Of a stretch of 64,000 bases of DNA, positions 25,539 through 35,682 are shown piece by piece. This DNA is from Herminiimonas arsenitoxidans. Lineage in GTDB: Bacteria; Pseudomonadota; Gammaproteobacteria; Burkholderiales; Burkholderiaceae_D. The stretch is from the NCBI RefSeq assembly GCF_900130075.1, contig NZ_LT671418.1, forward strand, positions 1,116,001 through 1,180,000, given 5' to 3'. Under the pieces are notes generated by a model. That model was not told the origin of the DNA. It saw nothing but the letters and a program-made list of their open reading frames with translations, and ran no database searches. The translations under genes and the position numbers were made by a program. Each line of letters opens with the position of its first letter. The stretch's first letter is position 1.

Positions 25539-27815
25539 ATGAACCTGACACCTACAGATTCAACAGCATCCATCGCTTCAAATAACCGAGCGGTTTCCGA
25601 TCGCTCGGCCAAAACTCAGCAGAAAAAACCAGCATCAACGACAACGCCCGCACCTGTTCCAGGTGTGGCGTCTGTTACGCAACTCACCACCAAGCTCGCT
25701 GAATACCTGACACCTTCTGAATTGAAGAAGGTCAAGGAAGCCTATCGCTTCTCGGATGAGGCGCATCTTGGTCAGATGCGCATGTCGGGTGAGCCGTATA
25801 TCTCGCACCCTATCGCTGTCGCGGAAATCTGCGCCGATTGGAAGCTGGATGCACAAGCCATCATGGCAGCGCTGCTGCATGATGTAATGGAAGACCAGGA
25901 CGTCAGAAAAGATGAGTTGATCGAACGCTTCGGCGCACCGGTCGCCAATATTGTCGATGGTCTTTCCAAGCTGGAAAAACTTGAATTTCAGAGCCAGGTC
26001 GAAGCGCAAGCGGAAAATTTCCGCAAGATGCTGTTGGCGATGGCACGCGATGTGCGCGTCATCCTCATCAAACTGGCCGACCGCCTGCACAATATGCGCA
26101 CGCTTGGCTCGATGGCGCCAGTCAAGAAACGCCGTATCGCACGTGAAACGATGGAAGTCTATGTGCCGATTGCACATCGTCTCGGCCTGAATAATATTTA
26201 TCGCGAATTACAGGATCTCGCCTTCTCGCATCTGTATCCGATGCGTTATAAAACGCTGGGTAAAGCAGTCAAGGCTGCGCGCGGCAATCGTCGCGAAGTT
26301 GTCAGCAAGATTCTGGAATCGGTTAACAATACGCTGGATGCCACCGGTATCACAGCGCAAGTCTACGGCCGTGAAAAAACACTGTACGGCATTTATACGA
26401 AGATGCTGCACAAACGTCTGTCGTTCTCGCAAGTGCTGGATATCTACGGCTTCCGTGTCGTAGTCGACAGCTTTGCGAATTGTTATGTTGCGCTTGGTAC
26501 TTTGCACGCCTTGTTCAAACCGATGCCAGGCAAGTTCAAGGATTACATTGCGATCCCAAAACTGAACGGCTATCAATCACTGCACACCACGTTGATCGGC
26601 CCTTACGGTACGCCGATTGAATTCCAGATCCGTACACAAGACATGCATCGCGTGGCCGAATCCGGCGTGGCGGCGCACTGGCTGTACAAGGATGATGAAG
26701 GCAGTCTGTCCGATCTGCAGCAACGCACGCACGCATGGCTGCAATCCTTGCTCGATATCCAGAAACAGACTGGCGATTCCGCCGAATTTCTGGAACACGT
26801 CAAGGTAGATCTGTTTCCCGACTCGGTCTATGTATTCACACCGAAGTCGAAGATCATCGCTCTGCCACGTGGCGCGACTGCGCTCGATTTCGCTTACACA
26901 ATTCACACCGACATCGGCGATCAAACGATTGCGGTCAAAATCAATCTGGAACAAGTACCGCTACGCACCGAACTGCGTAACGGCGATATCGTCGAAATCA
27001 TCACCTCGCCTACTTCGCGCCCTAATCCAAACTGGTTAGGCTTTGTGCGTACCGGCAAGGCACGCTCGGCGATCCGTCATCATCTACGCACCATCAACGC
27101 AACTGAATCGATCGAACTCGGTCGCCGCTTGTTGGCGCAAGCATTAGTCACGCTGAATCTAAATCCTGAACTGCCAACGCCTGTAACAGAACGTCTTCTG
27201 AATGAATCGAGCGCCAAATCGCTGGATGATCTCTATGCAGATATCGGTGTCGGCAAACGGATGGCGGCATTGGTTGCGCGCCATATTCTCGGCATGGTCG
27301 AGAATGATCAACTAGTGCCACGGCCACAAGTTGATGCCAACGGTGAGGTCTTGCCAAATAAAATTGATCCTGTTGTGATCTATGGCAGCGAAGGTATCTC
27401 TGTTCAGTTGGCATCGTGTTGTCAGCCGATTCCGGGTGATGCCATCATCGGTCAGATGAAGCGCGATCAAGGCTTGACGATACACACGCACGATTGCGAC
27501 GTAGCAAGAAGACAGCGCTCAAAAGAACCTGATCGCTGGATAGACGTAACCTGGGGCTCTGACATTGATCGCCGCTTCGATTGCAGTATCACGCTGCTGG
27601 CACGCAATGAAAAAGGTATCTTGGCACGCGTCGCTGCCGAGATCAGCGAATCCGATTCCAACATCACGCATGTGGGTATGGATGAAGATAAAGATCACAT
27701 GATTACGTATCTGCATTTCACGGTGCAAGTCGAAGATCGCGTACATCTCGCCCGCCTCATGCGCAATCTGCGCGCCATCCCTGGCGTTACTCGCTTGTTG
27801 CGAGACAAGGGCTAA
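25539..27815 (+). CDS. spoT: Bifunctional (p)ppGpp synthetase/hydrolase SpoT
   Basis: 758 aa RelA/SpoT homologue. Order of domains: a polar N-terminal extension (1-45), an HD hydrolase (about 65-200; YISHPIAVAEI, ALLHDVMED, IKLADRLHNMRTLG, so the hydrolase residues are present), a synthetase (about 240-390; YGFRVVVDS, DYIAIPKLNGYQSLHTT), TGS (about 425-485; FAYTIHTDIGDQ), a helical/CC region (CCQPIPGD) and a C-terminal ACT domain (about 680-755). Both activities appear intact, so SpoT/Rel-type is favoured over a synthetase-only RelA. Last gene of the yicC-gmk-rpoZ-spoT group. Confidence 0.96.
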   Translation: MNLTPTDSTASIASNNRAVSDRSAKTQQKKPASTTTPAPVPGVASVTQLTTKLAEYLTPSELKKVKEAYRFSDEAHLGQMRMSGEPYISHPIAVAEICADWKLDAQAIMAALLHDVMEDQDVRKDELIERFGAPVANIVDGLSKLEKLEFQSQVEAQAENFRKMLLAMARDVRVILIKLADRLHNMRTLGSMAPVKKRRIARETMEVYVPIAHRLGLNNIYRELQDLAFSHLYPMRYKTLGKAVKAARGNRREVVSKILESVNNTLDATGITAQVYGREKTLYGIYTKMLHKRLSFSQVLDIYGFRVVVDSFANCYVALGTLHALFKPMPGKFKDYIAIPKLNGYQSLHTTLIGPYGTPIEFQIRTQDMHRVAESGVAAHWLYKDDEGSLSDLQQRTHAWLQSLLDIQKQTGDSAEFLEHVKVDLFPDSVYVFTPKSKIIALPRGATALDFAYTIHTDIGDQTIAVKINLEQVPLRTELRNGDIVEIITSPTSRPNPNWLGFVRTGKARSAIRHHLRTINATESIELGRRLLAQALVTLNLNPELPTPVTERLLNESSAKSLDDLYADIGVGKRMAALVARHILGMVENDQLVPRPQVDANGEVLPNKIDPVVIYGSEGISVQLASCCQPIPGDAIIGQMKRDQGLTIHTHDCDVARRQRSKEPDRWIDVTWGSDIDRRFDCSITLLARNEKGILARVAAEISESDSNITHVGMDEDKDHMITYLHFTVQVEDRVHLARLMRNLRAIPGVTRLLRDKG

Positions 27816-27848
27816 TCCAGCTCCCGCAACGCAACAACAGCCGGCACA

Positions 27849-28403
27849 TCAAACAGGTGCTGGGTAAGTCACTTCCAGAATAAGTAACTCATCCACACCG
27901 CCCGGCGTTTTCAAGGTGATGGTATCGCCTACCCTTGCCTTGGTCAGCGCGCGTGCAACTGGCGATATCCAGCTGATCTTTCCATTGAGTGGGTCCAGTT
28001 CATCGATGCCCAGTATCGTGACGGTATGCTCCTCACCCGCTTGCGTTTCGTACTTCACAGTCGCACCAAAGAAGATTTGATCGCTGCCGTGATGAATACT
28101 TGGGTCAACAATCTCGGCAAGATCCAGACGCTTGGTCAGGAAGCGAATTCTTCCATCAATCTGACGTAAACGCCGCTTGCCGTAAATGTAATCACCATTC
28201 TCGGAACGATCACCATTCGATGCCGCCCACGAAACGATTTGCACCACTTCAGGCCTGTCGACATCGATCAATTTCAGCAACTCGGTTTTCATCCGTAGAT
28301 GACCTTGCGGTGTCATGTAATTCTTGGTGCCCGCAGGAATGGCTGGCGCACTATTCTCGCCATCATCGTCATCGTTTTCAGTAGTATTTGCTTGATTCGT
28401 CAT
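27849..28403 (-). CDS. greB: Transcription elongation factor GreB
   Basis: 184 aa factor that rescues backtracked RNA polymerase by stimulating transcript cleavage. The N-terminal coiled coil includes GDRSENGDYIYGKRRLRQID, with the acidic tip (SENGDYIYGKRR favours GreB over GreA). The C-terminal FKBP-like domain has ISWISPVARALTKARVGDTI. A 25-residue Asp/Asn-rich N-terminal extension precedes the usual start (YMTPQGHLRM). Convergent with spoT. Confidence 0.95.
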   Translation of the reverse strand: MTNQANTTENDDDDGENSAPAIPAGTKNYMTPQGHLRMKTELLKLIDVDRPEVVQIVSWAASNGDRSENGDYIYGKRRLRQIDGRIRFLTKRLDLAEIVDPSIHHGSDQIFFGATVKYETQAGEEHTVTILGIDELDPLNGKISWISPVARALTKARVGDTITLKTPGGVDELLILEVTYPAPV

Positions 28404-28508
28404 AAGCCTATTTTAACGTCATGCAGCCATGAGATTCAGGTGATCCTGTTTATTTGAGACCACTCAAGTTGAGTATGTAAAAAATTTATAGGGATATACA
28501 AGCAAGAA

Positions 28509-28588
28509 TGCAAGATGACTCACGCCAATGCGGCACGCCATCTTGCATAAGGGAATCACATTGAATCAGGCCAGATCTTAAGCCTGAT
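28509..28588. repeat. Two inverted repeats between greB and the EAL-HDOD gene
   Basis: TGCAAGATG (28509-28517) and CATCTTGCA (28539-28547) form a 9-bp perfect stem across 21 bases. Closer to the EAL-HDOD stop, ATCAGGC (28565-28571) pairs with GCCTGAT (28582-28588). Neither is followed by a T-run, so they are weak candidates for leftward termination. Confidence 0.4.
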
Positions 28589-28595
28589 AGTCACT

Positions 28596-29876
28596 TCACA
28601 CACGGCTTGATACGTTATTGCTCCACTCGAATGCCGACAGCTGTAGCGCATACAGATCTTCGATCGACAATCCCAGTTTTTGCAATGTCGGGATCAGCAA
28701 GGCACCTGTCTTTTCTATCTGTTCGATATATTCGGCGAGCTTGAGCAAATCGCCATAGAAACCTTTGCGATACAGCAAGGCATCGCTGACCTCATCCACT
28801 ACCGCAACCTGCTCCAGAATGTCATTCATGGATTGGCCAAACAAGGTATCCATCAAGGACATGATGCCGACGGTGAACGCGGTATCTGCCATGGCGCGAT
28901 AATCAGGGCGGAGTTTTTCGGTAATCAGTTCCAGCAATTTGCCGCGGGTGGTCGCCAACTGCAAAAGAGGCGAAGTGAAGTGACTACCCTTGTTATGTTC
29001 CGCGTAAAGAATGATTTGCAACCAACGTTGCAATTGACGACGACCAAGTACTGTTAACGCCTGCCCCAAGGAATCGATACGCTGTGTAACACCTACGCCA
29101 GGCGTGTTGGCTAAACGCAGCAACGTCAGCACTAGCGACGCATCTTTCTTGATGTTGCACTCAATTTCAGACGTATCTGCATCGGCAACAACCAAGGTCA
29201 TCAACTGCAAAATCGCCAATTGCGATGGTGCGAGCTTTTTACCCGAAAGAATAACGGGACGCGCAAAGTAATAACCTTGAAAATAATGGAAGCCCAGTTC
29301 CGTGCAGTCCTGGAATTGTTCGATTGTCTCGACTTTTTCCGCCAACAACATTTTCCCATCCAGACGGAAATGCTCAACCAAGCGCGCCAACTCGCTCTTT
29401 TCCATGCCGGTGATATCGATCTTGATGATTTTGACCAAAGGCAGTAATTGCTGCAGCGCGTCTGAGTGGGAAATGACATCGTCCAGCGCAAAAGTAAAGC
29501 CTTGATCGACCAGCTCCGATACGCGCTCAACCAGATCATGCGTGATCTCTACCGTCTCGAGAATTTCCAGCACTACTTTTTCACACGGCAGGAAATTAAC
29601 GAAGTCGCACATGAGTACTGCGGCATCAACGTTGAAGAAACCTAACGAGTTACCGATCACGTTATCTATGCCCAGCTCGGAAGCATGCGCGATCACCGAA
29701 GCAGTTGCGGCCAGATCATCCACCACATTGGCAGGCCCGGATGAGGCGCGACGAAACAAGAGTTCGTAAGCGACCAGATTCTGATCGTTGTTCAATATGG
29801 GTTGTCTCGCGAGGAAGAACTCCTTCACACGAGGTTGATCATCAGGCAGGTGCTGATTGAGATTGGTGATCATCAA
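28596..29876 (-). CDS. EAL-HDOD signalling protein (YuxH/CdgJ type)
   Basis: 426 aa. The N-terminal EAL-like domain (about 20-225) shows VAYELLFRR, FFNVDAAVL, LEILETVEI, LDDVISHSDAL, IIKIDITG, AEKVET and YFQGYYFARP. Many positions for metal and c-di-GMP binding therefore have plausible residues, though the spacing is short. The C-terminal HDOD domain (about 230-405) includes LVLTLLRLANTPGVG and AFTVGIMSLMDTLFG. Known relatives affect motility and c-di-GMP signalling. Whether this EAL domain is catalytically active cannot be decided by eye. Start ATG 29876 or 29873. Confidence 0.88.
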   Translation of the reverse strand: MMITNLNQHLPDDQPRVKEFFLARQPILNNDQNLVAYELLFRRASSGPANVVDDLAATASVIAHASELGIDNVIGNSLGFFNVDAAVLMCDFVNFLPCEKVVLEILETVEITHDLVERVSELVDQGFTFALDDVISHSDALQQLLPLVKIIKIDITGMEKSELARLVEHFRLDGKMLLAEKVETIEQFQDCTELGFHYFQGYYFARPVILSGKKLAPSQLAILQLMTLVVADADTSEIECNIKKDASLVLTLLRLANTPGVGVTQRIDSLGQALTVLGRRQLQRWLQIILYAEHNKGSHFTSPLLQLATTRGKLLELITEKLRPDYRAMADTAFTVGIMSLMDTLFGQSMNDILEQVAVVDEVSDALLYRKGFYGDLLKLAEYIEQIEKTGALLIPTLQKLGLSIEDLYALQLSAFEWSNNVSSRV

Positions 29877-30244
29877 GATTGTTGTCTCTGCTTATTGAAC
29901 AGAACGCATGGATCAACCCCATCGCGTCTTTGTTACACCTTGAAAAAACAACCGCTGCGCATAAGCACCGCGATGTTCACGTTCGATCCAACATGCGATG
30001 CATTTATACCGGCATCTTTATTTTTATTCTCTAGCCTGATCGTGCAATATGGATTTGCAAGGTACCGCAGAACTTGCCTCTTGAAATAAAAACACAGCTT
30101 ATCCAGACGGAACTGATGCAAACCAATTTTGGCCCATTATTCCGTTAATATTTCTGACGCGCAAGTATTCCGCTCGTCATGCGATTATCGCCTGCTTAGC
30201 TGTGGTTTTTCAGTGCAAAATTTACAAGACGAACGTCTATTGAT
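29877..30244. other. Intergenic region upstream of the EAL-HDOD gene
   Basis: 368 bases between the start of the EAL-HDOD gene and the stop of rlmJ, both leftward. I see no gene, RNA or strong hairpin. Short frames here lack ribosome sites and family motifs. It presumably holds the EAL-HDOD promoter. Confidence 0.5.
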
Positions 30245-31162
30245 TTACACGCGTCGGGTTCCGGTGTAGGGCGCGACTGTTGTGCCCGACTCCAAGGTAA
30301 AGCCGGCTCCCGAATCGCCGCCCAAAGTCGACACCAGATACGGCATCAACTCACGCAGCATCGGCTCCAGCGTCCATGGCGGGTTATGTACAAACATCCC
30401 GCTGCTGTGCAGACCGAATCCATCTGGCGATGGCGTGGTGACAGACAAGGTGACATTGAGCCAGCCATTGGCGGTCAGACGTTTTAATTTATCCGGCATC
30501 TGGCGTGATTCCAGACGATTAAGCACTGGATACCAAACAGCGTATGTACCGGTTGCAAAACGCGTTAAAGCATCCGATACCGTCTGCACGACGCTACGGT
30601 AATCGCTCTTGTCTTCATACGGTGGATCAATCAGCACCAGTGCACGGCGCGATGGCGGCGGCAACAAGGCTCTCAGGCCGAGAAAGCCGTTGGCACGGTC
30701 GATCATGATGCGCTTGCCGCGCACTGTAGGACGTTTGCCCTGCTCTGCGGCATGTGCTTCCAGTTTGCGGAAATTGTCTGCAAGCAGCTTGCTATCAGCC
30801 GGATGCAGTTCAAACAGACGCAAGCGATCCTGTTCACGCATGACGCTATCTGCGCAATACGGCGAGCCAGGGTAATAGCGCATCTTGCCGCTCGGATTCA
30901 AGTCTCTGACGATTTGTACATATTCAGCCAGCGGCGCAGGTAAATCCTTGCGATCCCACAGCTTGGCGATACCTGTTGCGAATTCGGCATTTTTCGCTGC
31001 ATAAGCACTATCGAGCGCGTACACGCCGGCACCGGAGTGAGTGTCGATATACATATACGGCGTGTCTTTTTGATTCATGTATTTAAGCAACTGAATCTGG
31101 ACCAGATGCTTGAGTACATCGGCGTGATTGCCTGCGTGGAAGGCATGACGGTAACTCAACAT
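30245..31162 (-). CDS. rlmJ: 23S rRNA (adenine(2030)-N6)-methyltransferase
   Basis: 305 aa Rossmann-fold methyltransferase. MLSYRHAFHAGNHADVLKH at the N-terminus is characteristic of RlmJ. Motif I-like IDTHSGAGVY binds S-adenosylmethionine, and the catalytic N6-adenine motif DPPY (LIDPPYEDKSDY) is present. It methylates A2030 of 23S rRNA. Monocistronic by spacing. Confidence 0.95.
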   Translation of the reverse strand: MLSYRHAFHAGNHADVLKHLVQIQLLKYMNQKDTPYMYIDTHSGAGVYALDSAYAAKNAEFATGIAKLWDRKDLPAPLAEYVQIVRDLNPSGKMRYYPGSPYCADSVMREQDRLRLFELHPADSKLLADNFRKLEAHAAEQGKRPTVRGKRIMIDRANGFLGLRALLPPPSRRALVLIDPPYEDKSDYRSVVQTVSDALTRFATGTYAVWYPVLNRLESRQMPDKLKRLTANGWLNVTLSVTTPSPDGFGLHSSGMFVHNPPWTLEPMLRELMPYLVSTLGGDSGAGFTLESGTTVAPYTGTRRV

Positions 31163-31319
31163 AAGGGATGTCTATCTTGGCAAGAATGAGGGAAGGAAAA
31201 TCGCGCGGCGAAGTCGGCGCAACTCGATAATGCGCCATTCTAACAATTACCGGCTTGAATACATACGATTACCGCGTATACGGCCAACCAGGCCTGACTA
31301 GGTAAAACACGCCGAACAA

Positions 31320-31354
31320 TACAAAACGGGCACAGAGACTGCTCTCTGTGCCCG
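31320..31354 (-). terminator. Intrinsic terminator of metE
   Basis: A perfect 12-bp stem, CGGGCACAGAGA (31327-31338) with TCTCTGTGCCCG (31343-31354), has a 4-nt loop. Leftward it is followed by TTTTGT. It lies 25 bases past the metE stop. Confidence 0.88.
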
Positions 31355-31379
31355 CTTCTGATGAGTAAAACAACCTTGT

Positions 31380-33668
31380 TTAAGCTGCTTGCTGCTGTGT
31401 CGCCACTTCCTCACGCAGAGTGCGCGCTGCCAGCACCATATTTTCCAATGCAGCAGTGGTTTCCGGCCAGCCACGGGTTTTCAGGCCGCAATCCGGATTG
31501 ACCCACAAGCGTTGATCAGGAATCACGCCACGCGCCTTGCGCAGCAGACGCTGCATCTCAGCGACTTGCGGTACGCGCGGCGAATGGATGTCGTACACGC
31601 CAGGACCGATATCATTTGGATAAGCAAATTTACCGAAACCGTCGAGCAATTCCATATCCGAGCGCGAAGTTTCAATCGTGATCACATCGGCATCCATCGC
31701 AGCGATCCACGGCAGAATGTCGTTGAACTCCGAATAGCACATGTGCGTATGAATCTGCGTATCGTCCTGCACACCGGATGCGCTGATACGGAATGCCTTC
31801 ACCGCCCAATCCAGGTAATGCGCCCAATCAGCAGCTTTCAACGGCAAACCTTCGCGGAACGCAGGCTCGTCGATCTGAATCATGCCGATGCCGGCTTTTT
31901 CCAGATCCACGACTTCATCACGCAAAGCCAACGCTATTTGCAAGGCAGTCTGATCACGCGGTTGATCATCACGCACAAAGGACCATTGCAACATCGTGAC
32001 CGGACCGGTCAACATGCCCTTCATCGGCTTGCTGGTCAGGCTTTGTGCAAATTCGCTCCAGCCGACTGTCATCGCTTCTGGACGATAAACGTCACCATAG
32101 ATGAATGGCGGTTTGACGCAACGTGAGCCATAGCTTTGTACCCAGCCGTTCGCGGTGAAGGCATAGCCCCACAACTGTTCGCCAAAGTACTCGACCATAT
32201 CGTTACGTTCCGGCTCGCCGTGTACCAACACGTCCAGACCGATTTCTTCCTGCTTTTGCACGACCATGCGTACTTCATCGCGCATGCGGTTCAAGTAATC
32301 CAGATGCCCGATCTCACCGCGTTTGTATTGCGCACGCGCCTGACGGATATCAGCCGTTTGCGGGAAAGAACCGATATTGGTCGTCGGGAAAGCCGGCAAG
32401 TTGAAACGCGCTTGCTGCTTGACGATACGATCGGCAAACACATTGTTGCGATCCGCCGAAATACTATCGATCTGGCTCAAGCGTTTTTGCACCAAAGGAT
32501 TGTGAATGCGTGGTGAGACTTTGCGTGCTGCGACGGCCAATGCAGCGGCCTTGAATTGCGCCTCGACTTCTTTCTCTTCACCATTCAATGCACGTTTGAG
32601 CGCAGTAATTTCCGACACTTTTTGCGTCGCAAATGCGAGCCAACCTTTGAGTTCTTCGTCCAGTTTATTTTCATTGGCCAGATCGACCGGCACGTGCAGC
32701 AACGAGCAGCTTGCACTAACCCACAAACGATCGCCGAGCGTTGCCTGCAAAGGCTGCAGCAATGCCAATGCGCTATCCAGATCAGCACGCCAAATATTAC
32801 GACCATCCACGACGCCAGCCGACAGCACGCGGTATTGCGGCCAGTCTTTCAGAAACTCAGGCAATTGACCGGCACCACGTACCAGATCCAGATGCACGCC
32901 AGCTACCGGCAAGCTGCGCAGCAAAGCACTGTGTTCGCGCACTTGATCGAAGTAAGTTGCGAGCAGCAATTTAGGTGCTGCAGGTGACAATGTTTTGTAG
33001 GTCGGCTCAAACGCATCGCGCCATGCAGCATCCAGTTCCAAAGCCAAAATCGGTTCATCGATTTGCACCCATTCCACGCCTGCATCCTGCAAGCGCTTCA
33101 GTACTTTTTGATAACCTGCAACGACCTTAGGCAACAGATCAAGTTTGTTCGAGATACCGGATTTGATCTTGCCGAGATAGAGCAGGCTCAATGGGCCTAC
33201 CAGCGTCACCTTGGTTTTATGACCGAGCGCAACGGCTTCTGCGTTTTCTTCAAACAGCCAGTCAACGCCACCGTCGAAACTAACGTCAGCTGTAAATTCC
33301 GGCACCAGATAGTGATAATTGGTATCGAACCATTTCGTCATTTCCATCGCAAAGTACTCAGGATTACCGCGCGCCAAGGTGAAGTAATCAGCCAGCGTCA
33401 GTTTTTTCGGATCGAATTTGAAGCGAGTCGGCACTGCGCCCAGTAAAGCCAGCGTATTCAAAATCTGGTCGTACCAGGCGAAATCGCCAACAGAAACGTA
33501 ATCAAGACCGGCCTCTGCCTGGATGGCCCAATGACGTTGGCGCAGGGTTTTACCGGTTTCCTGCAATGCTGCGAGTTCAGTATCACCGCGCCAGAACGAT
33601 TCGACTGCGAACTTCAGTTCGCGCTGTGCCCCGATGCGGGGAAAACCCAAGATATGCGCCTTTGCCAT
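31380..33668 (-). CDS. metE: Cobalamin-independent methionine synthase
   Basis: 762 aa from ATG 33668 ([13 protein letters not shown]), with GGAG upstream. It transfers the methyl group of methyltetrahydropteroyl-triglutamate to homocysteine. The N-terminal barrel has [19 protein letters not shown]. The C-terminal barrel has [21 protein letters not shown] and the zinc ligands in [12 protein letters not shown] and [11 protein letters not shown]. Full length and intact. It is divergent from metR and no cobalamin or SAM riboswitch lies in the 100-base gap. Confidence 0.97.
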   Translation of the reverse strand: MAKAHILGFPRIGAQRELKFAVESFWRGDTELAALQETGKTLRQRHWAIQAEAGLDYVSVGDFAWYDQILNTLALLGAVPTRFKFDPKKLTLADYFTLARGNPEYFAMEMTKWFDTNYHYLVPEFTADVSFDGGVDWLFEENAEAVALGHKTKVTLVGPLSLLYLGKIKSGISNKLDLLPKVVAGYQKVLKRLQDAGVEWVQIDEPILALELDAAWRDAFEPTYKTLSPAAPKLLLATYFDQVREHSALLRSLPVAGVHLDLVRGAGQLPEFLKDWPQYRVLSAGVVDGRNIWRADLDSALALLQPLQATLGDRLWVSASCSLLHVPVDLANENKLDEELKGWLAFATQKVSEITALKRALNGEEKEVEAQFKAAALAVAARKVSPRIHNPLVQKRLSQIDSISADRNNVFADRIVKQQARFNLPAFPTTNIGSFPQTADIRQARAQYKRGEIGHLDYLNRMRDEVRMVVQKQEEIGLDVLVHGEPERNDMVEYFGEQLWGYAFTANGWVQSYGSRCVKPPFIYGDVYRPEAMTVGWSEFAQSLTSKPMKGMLTGPVTMLQWSFVRDDQPRDQTALQIALALRDEVVDLEKAGIGMIQIDEPAFREGLPLKAADWAHYLDWAVKAFRISASGVQDDTQIHTHMCYSEFNDILPWIAAMDADVITIETSRSDMELLDGFGKFAYPNDIGPGVYDIHSPRVPQVAEMQRLLRKARGVIPDQRLWVNPDCGLKTRGWPETTAALENMVLAARTLREEVATQQQAA

Positions 33669-33753
33669 GCCCAACTCCAATGTAGATTTTTGAAGCTTGC
33701 CATGTTGCGCGCAGATGGACTATGATTCAAACGATAAATATTCAGATTCATCA

Positions 33754-33766
33754 TGAGCGAAATTCA
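33754..33766. promoter_or_regulatory. Candidate MetR site
   Basis: TGAG-CGAAA-TTCA differs by one base from the MetR consensus TGAA-N5-TTCA. It ends two bases before the metR ATG, so occupancy would also block metR. Identification rests on the consensus and the metE-metR arrangement. Confidence 0.45.
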
Positions 33767-33768
33767 TA

Positions 33769-34689
33769 ATGCAATCCATACTTGAACTGCGACACCTGAA
33801 AACTCTGCTGGCTCTACGCGAGGCAGGCAACCTGCTGCGTGCAGCCGCTCTGCTCAATGTCACACAATCCGCTTTATCCCATCAAATCAAGCAGTTGGAA
33901 GACCATCACGGTACTCAGCTATTCGAGCGCAAATCGACGCCGGTACGTTTCACACCGGCCGGCGAGCGCTTATTGAAGCTGGCAGATACCGTCTTGCCGC
34001 AAGTTGCCGAAACCGAACGCGACTTGGTGCGTCTGGCACAAGGCGTTGCCGGTCAGTTGCGCATTGCGGTCGAATGCCATACCTGCTTTGACTGGCTGAT
34101 GCCGGCGATGGATGTCTTCCGCGGCCGCTGGCCGGAAGTCGAGCTGGATATCGTCTCCGGTTTTCAAGCTGACCCAGTCGGCTTGCTGTACGAACATCGC
34201 GCCGATGTCGCCATCGTGGCCGAGATCGATCCCGATGAAAAAGTCGATTACCACGCACTATTCCGCTTCGAAATCGTCGCGTTGGTCGCACACGATCATC
34301 CGCTGGCAAACAAGGAATTTTTGGTAGCGGAAGATTTCATCGGCGACACGCTGATTACCTACCCTGTGCCGGACGATATGCTGGACGTCGTGCGTCAGGT
34401 ATTGAAACCTGCTGGAGTAAAAGTTGAGCGCCGCACCACCGAGTTGACGGTCGCGATGTTGCAACTGGTCGCTAGCCGACGTGGCATTGCAACCTTGCCG
34501 GTGTGGGCTGCGCAGAATTATCTGAATCGGAATTACGTGCTGGCGAAACGGATTACAGCGGAAGGATTAACCGGACGCTTGTATGCAGCTTGTCTGCCTG
34601 AGACATCTGTCAAACCGTATCTGGCAGATTTTGTGACTACGACGCGTGAGAGTTGTTATTTGAATCTAGATAGCGTTGAATTGCTATGA
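33769..34689 (+). CDS. metR: LysR-family regulator MetR
   Basis: 306 aa. The N-terminal winged HTH (about 1-65) includes EAGNLLRAAALLNVTQSALS and HQIKQLEDHHGTQLFERK. The C-terminal part is a periplasmic-binding-like effector domain (about 90-295) which in MetR senses homocysteine. The MetR call rests on divergence from metE and on MetR-like features such as ECHTCFDWLMPAMDVFRGRW. It starts directly after the candidate operator. Confidence 0.92.
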   Translation: MQSILELRHLKTLLALREAGNLLRAAALLNVTQSALSHQIKQLEDHHGTQLFERKSTPVRFTPAGERLLKLADTVLPQVAETERDLVRLAQGVAGQLRIAVECHTCFDWLMPAMDVFRGRWPEVELDIVSGFQADPVGLLYEHRADVAIVAEIDPDEKVDYHALFRFEIVALVAHDHPLANKEFLVAEDFIGDTLITYPVPDDMLDVVRQVLKPAGVKVERRTTELTVAMLQLVASRRGIATLPVWAAQNYLNRNYVLAKRITAEGLTGRLYAACLPETSVKPYLADFVTTTRESCYLNLDSVELL

Positions 34690-34781
34690 TCATCAAGTAA
34701 CTGACATGCAATACACCCGCGATCCATTGAGCAACGCCAATCCGACATCTGAACGACAGTGTGATGGGAGTCAAGGACCAC

Positions 34782-35546
34782 ATGCAACCGCTGAACTTTC
34801 TCAGAGAATTATCAGGGAAAAATAGAACGCATCGCGCCAATCAACAACTCGGCGTAGCACTCGCGTTTGTTGCCGGAGCTGTCAATGCCGGCGGCTTTCT
34901 GGCGGTACATCAATACACATCGCACATGACAGGCTTCATGTCCGCAGTGTCCGACAATCTGATCGTCGGGAATGCAATATTGGTCATCGCAGGCATAGGA
35001 TCAATGATCTCTTTTGTCAGCGGTGCAGCAGCGACTTCGATCATGGTCAACTGGGCACGGCACCGAAATTTGCACAGCACCTACGCCATCGTCCTCATTG
35101 CAGAAGCCGTACTTCTGCTGCTGTTCGGCCTGCTTGGTGCCAACCTCGATGCCTATCTCGACATCACGGTGCCCCTCACTGTGATCTTGCTCTGCTTCAT
35201 TATGGGCCTGCAAAACGCCGTCATAACCAAGATGTCAGATGCCAACATACGCGCCACACACCTAACCGGCGTAGTCACCGATCTCGGTATCGAACTCGGA
35301 AAAATGCTGTACTGGAATCACAGACATGCCAGAAATGCAGAAGGCTATGTACGCGCACGACATGGAAAAGTGATCTTCTATAGCGCCCTTCTTACGATGT
35401 TTTTTATCGGTGGGATTCTGGGTGCAGTAGGCTTCAAATATATTGGTTACAGCACCGTGCTGCCGCTCGCGCTAGTTTTGTTTGTTATTGCGTTGATACC
35501 GCTCGTTGATGATGCAGTAGTTCGCTTTAGAGATTTGCGAACTTAG
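34782..35546 (+). CDS. DUF1275/YoaK-family membrane protein
   Basis: 254 aa from ATG 34782 (MQPLNFLREL), with AAGGA upstream; ATG 34761 is an alternative. About six membrane helices, with the family signatures AGAVNAGGFLAVHQYTSHMT, GFMSAVSDNL, MGLQNAVITKMSDANIRATH and LTGVVTDLGIELGK. Function of the family is not established; transport has been proposed. It follows metR by 92 bases but seems a separate unit. Confidence 0.88.
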   Translation: MQPLNFLRELSGKNRTHRANQQLGVALAFVAGAVNAGGFLAVHQYTSHMTGFMSAVSDNLIVGNAILVIAGIGSMISFVSGAAATSIMVNWARHRNLHSTYAIVLIAEAVLLLLFGLLGANLDAYLDITVPLTVILLCFIMGLQNAVITKMSDANIRATHLTGVVTDLGIELGKMLYWNHRHARNAEGYVRARHGKVIFYSALLTMFFIGGILGAVGFKYIGYSTVLPLALVLFVIALIPLVDDAVVRFRDLRT

Positions 35547-35682
35547 TACGGCATAAGCTTGCATAGTGCGGAAAACTGTAGCGCCGTCCACAGTAGATTA
35601 ACTTTAAAAAATTATGTTAAAAACTTTGTTCCGCTAATATCTAATCCAAGTTAAATCAATATTTTTTAAAAGAGAATTGATT

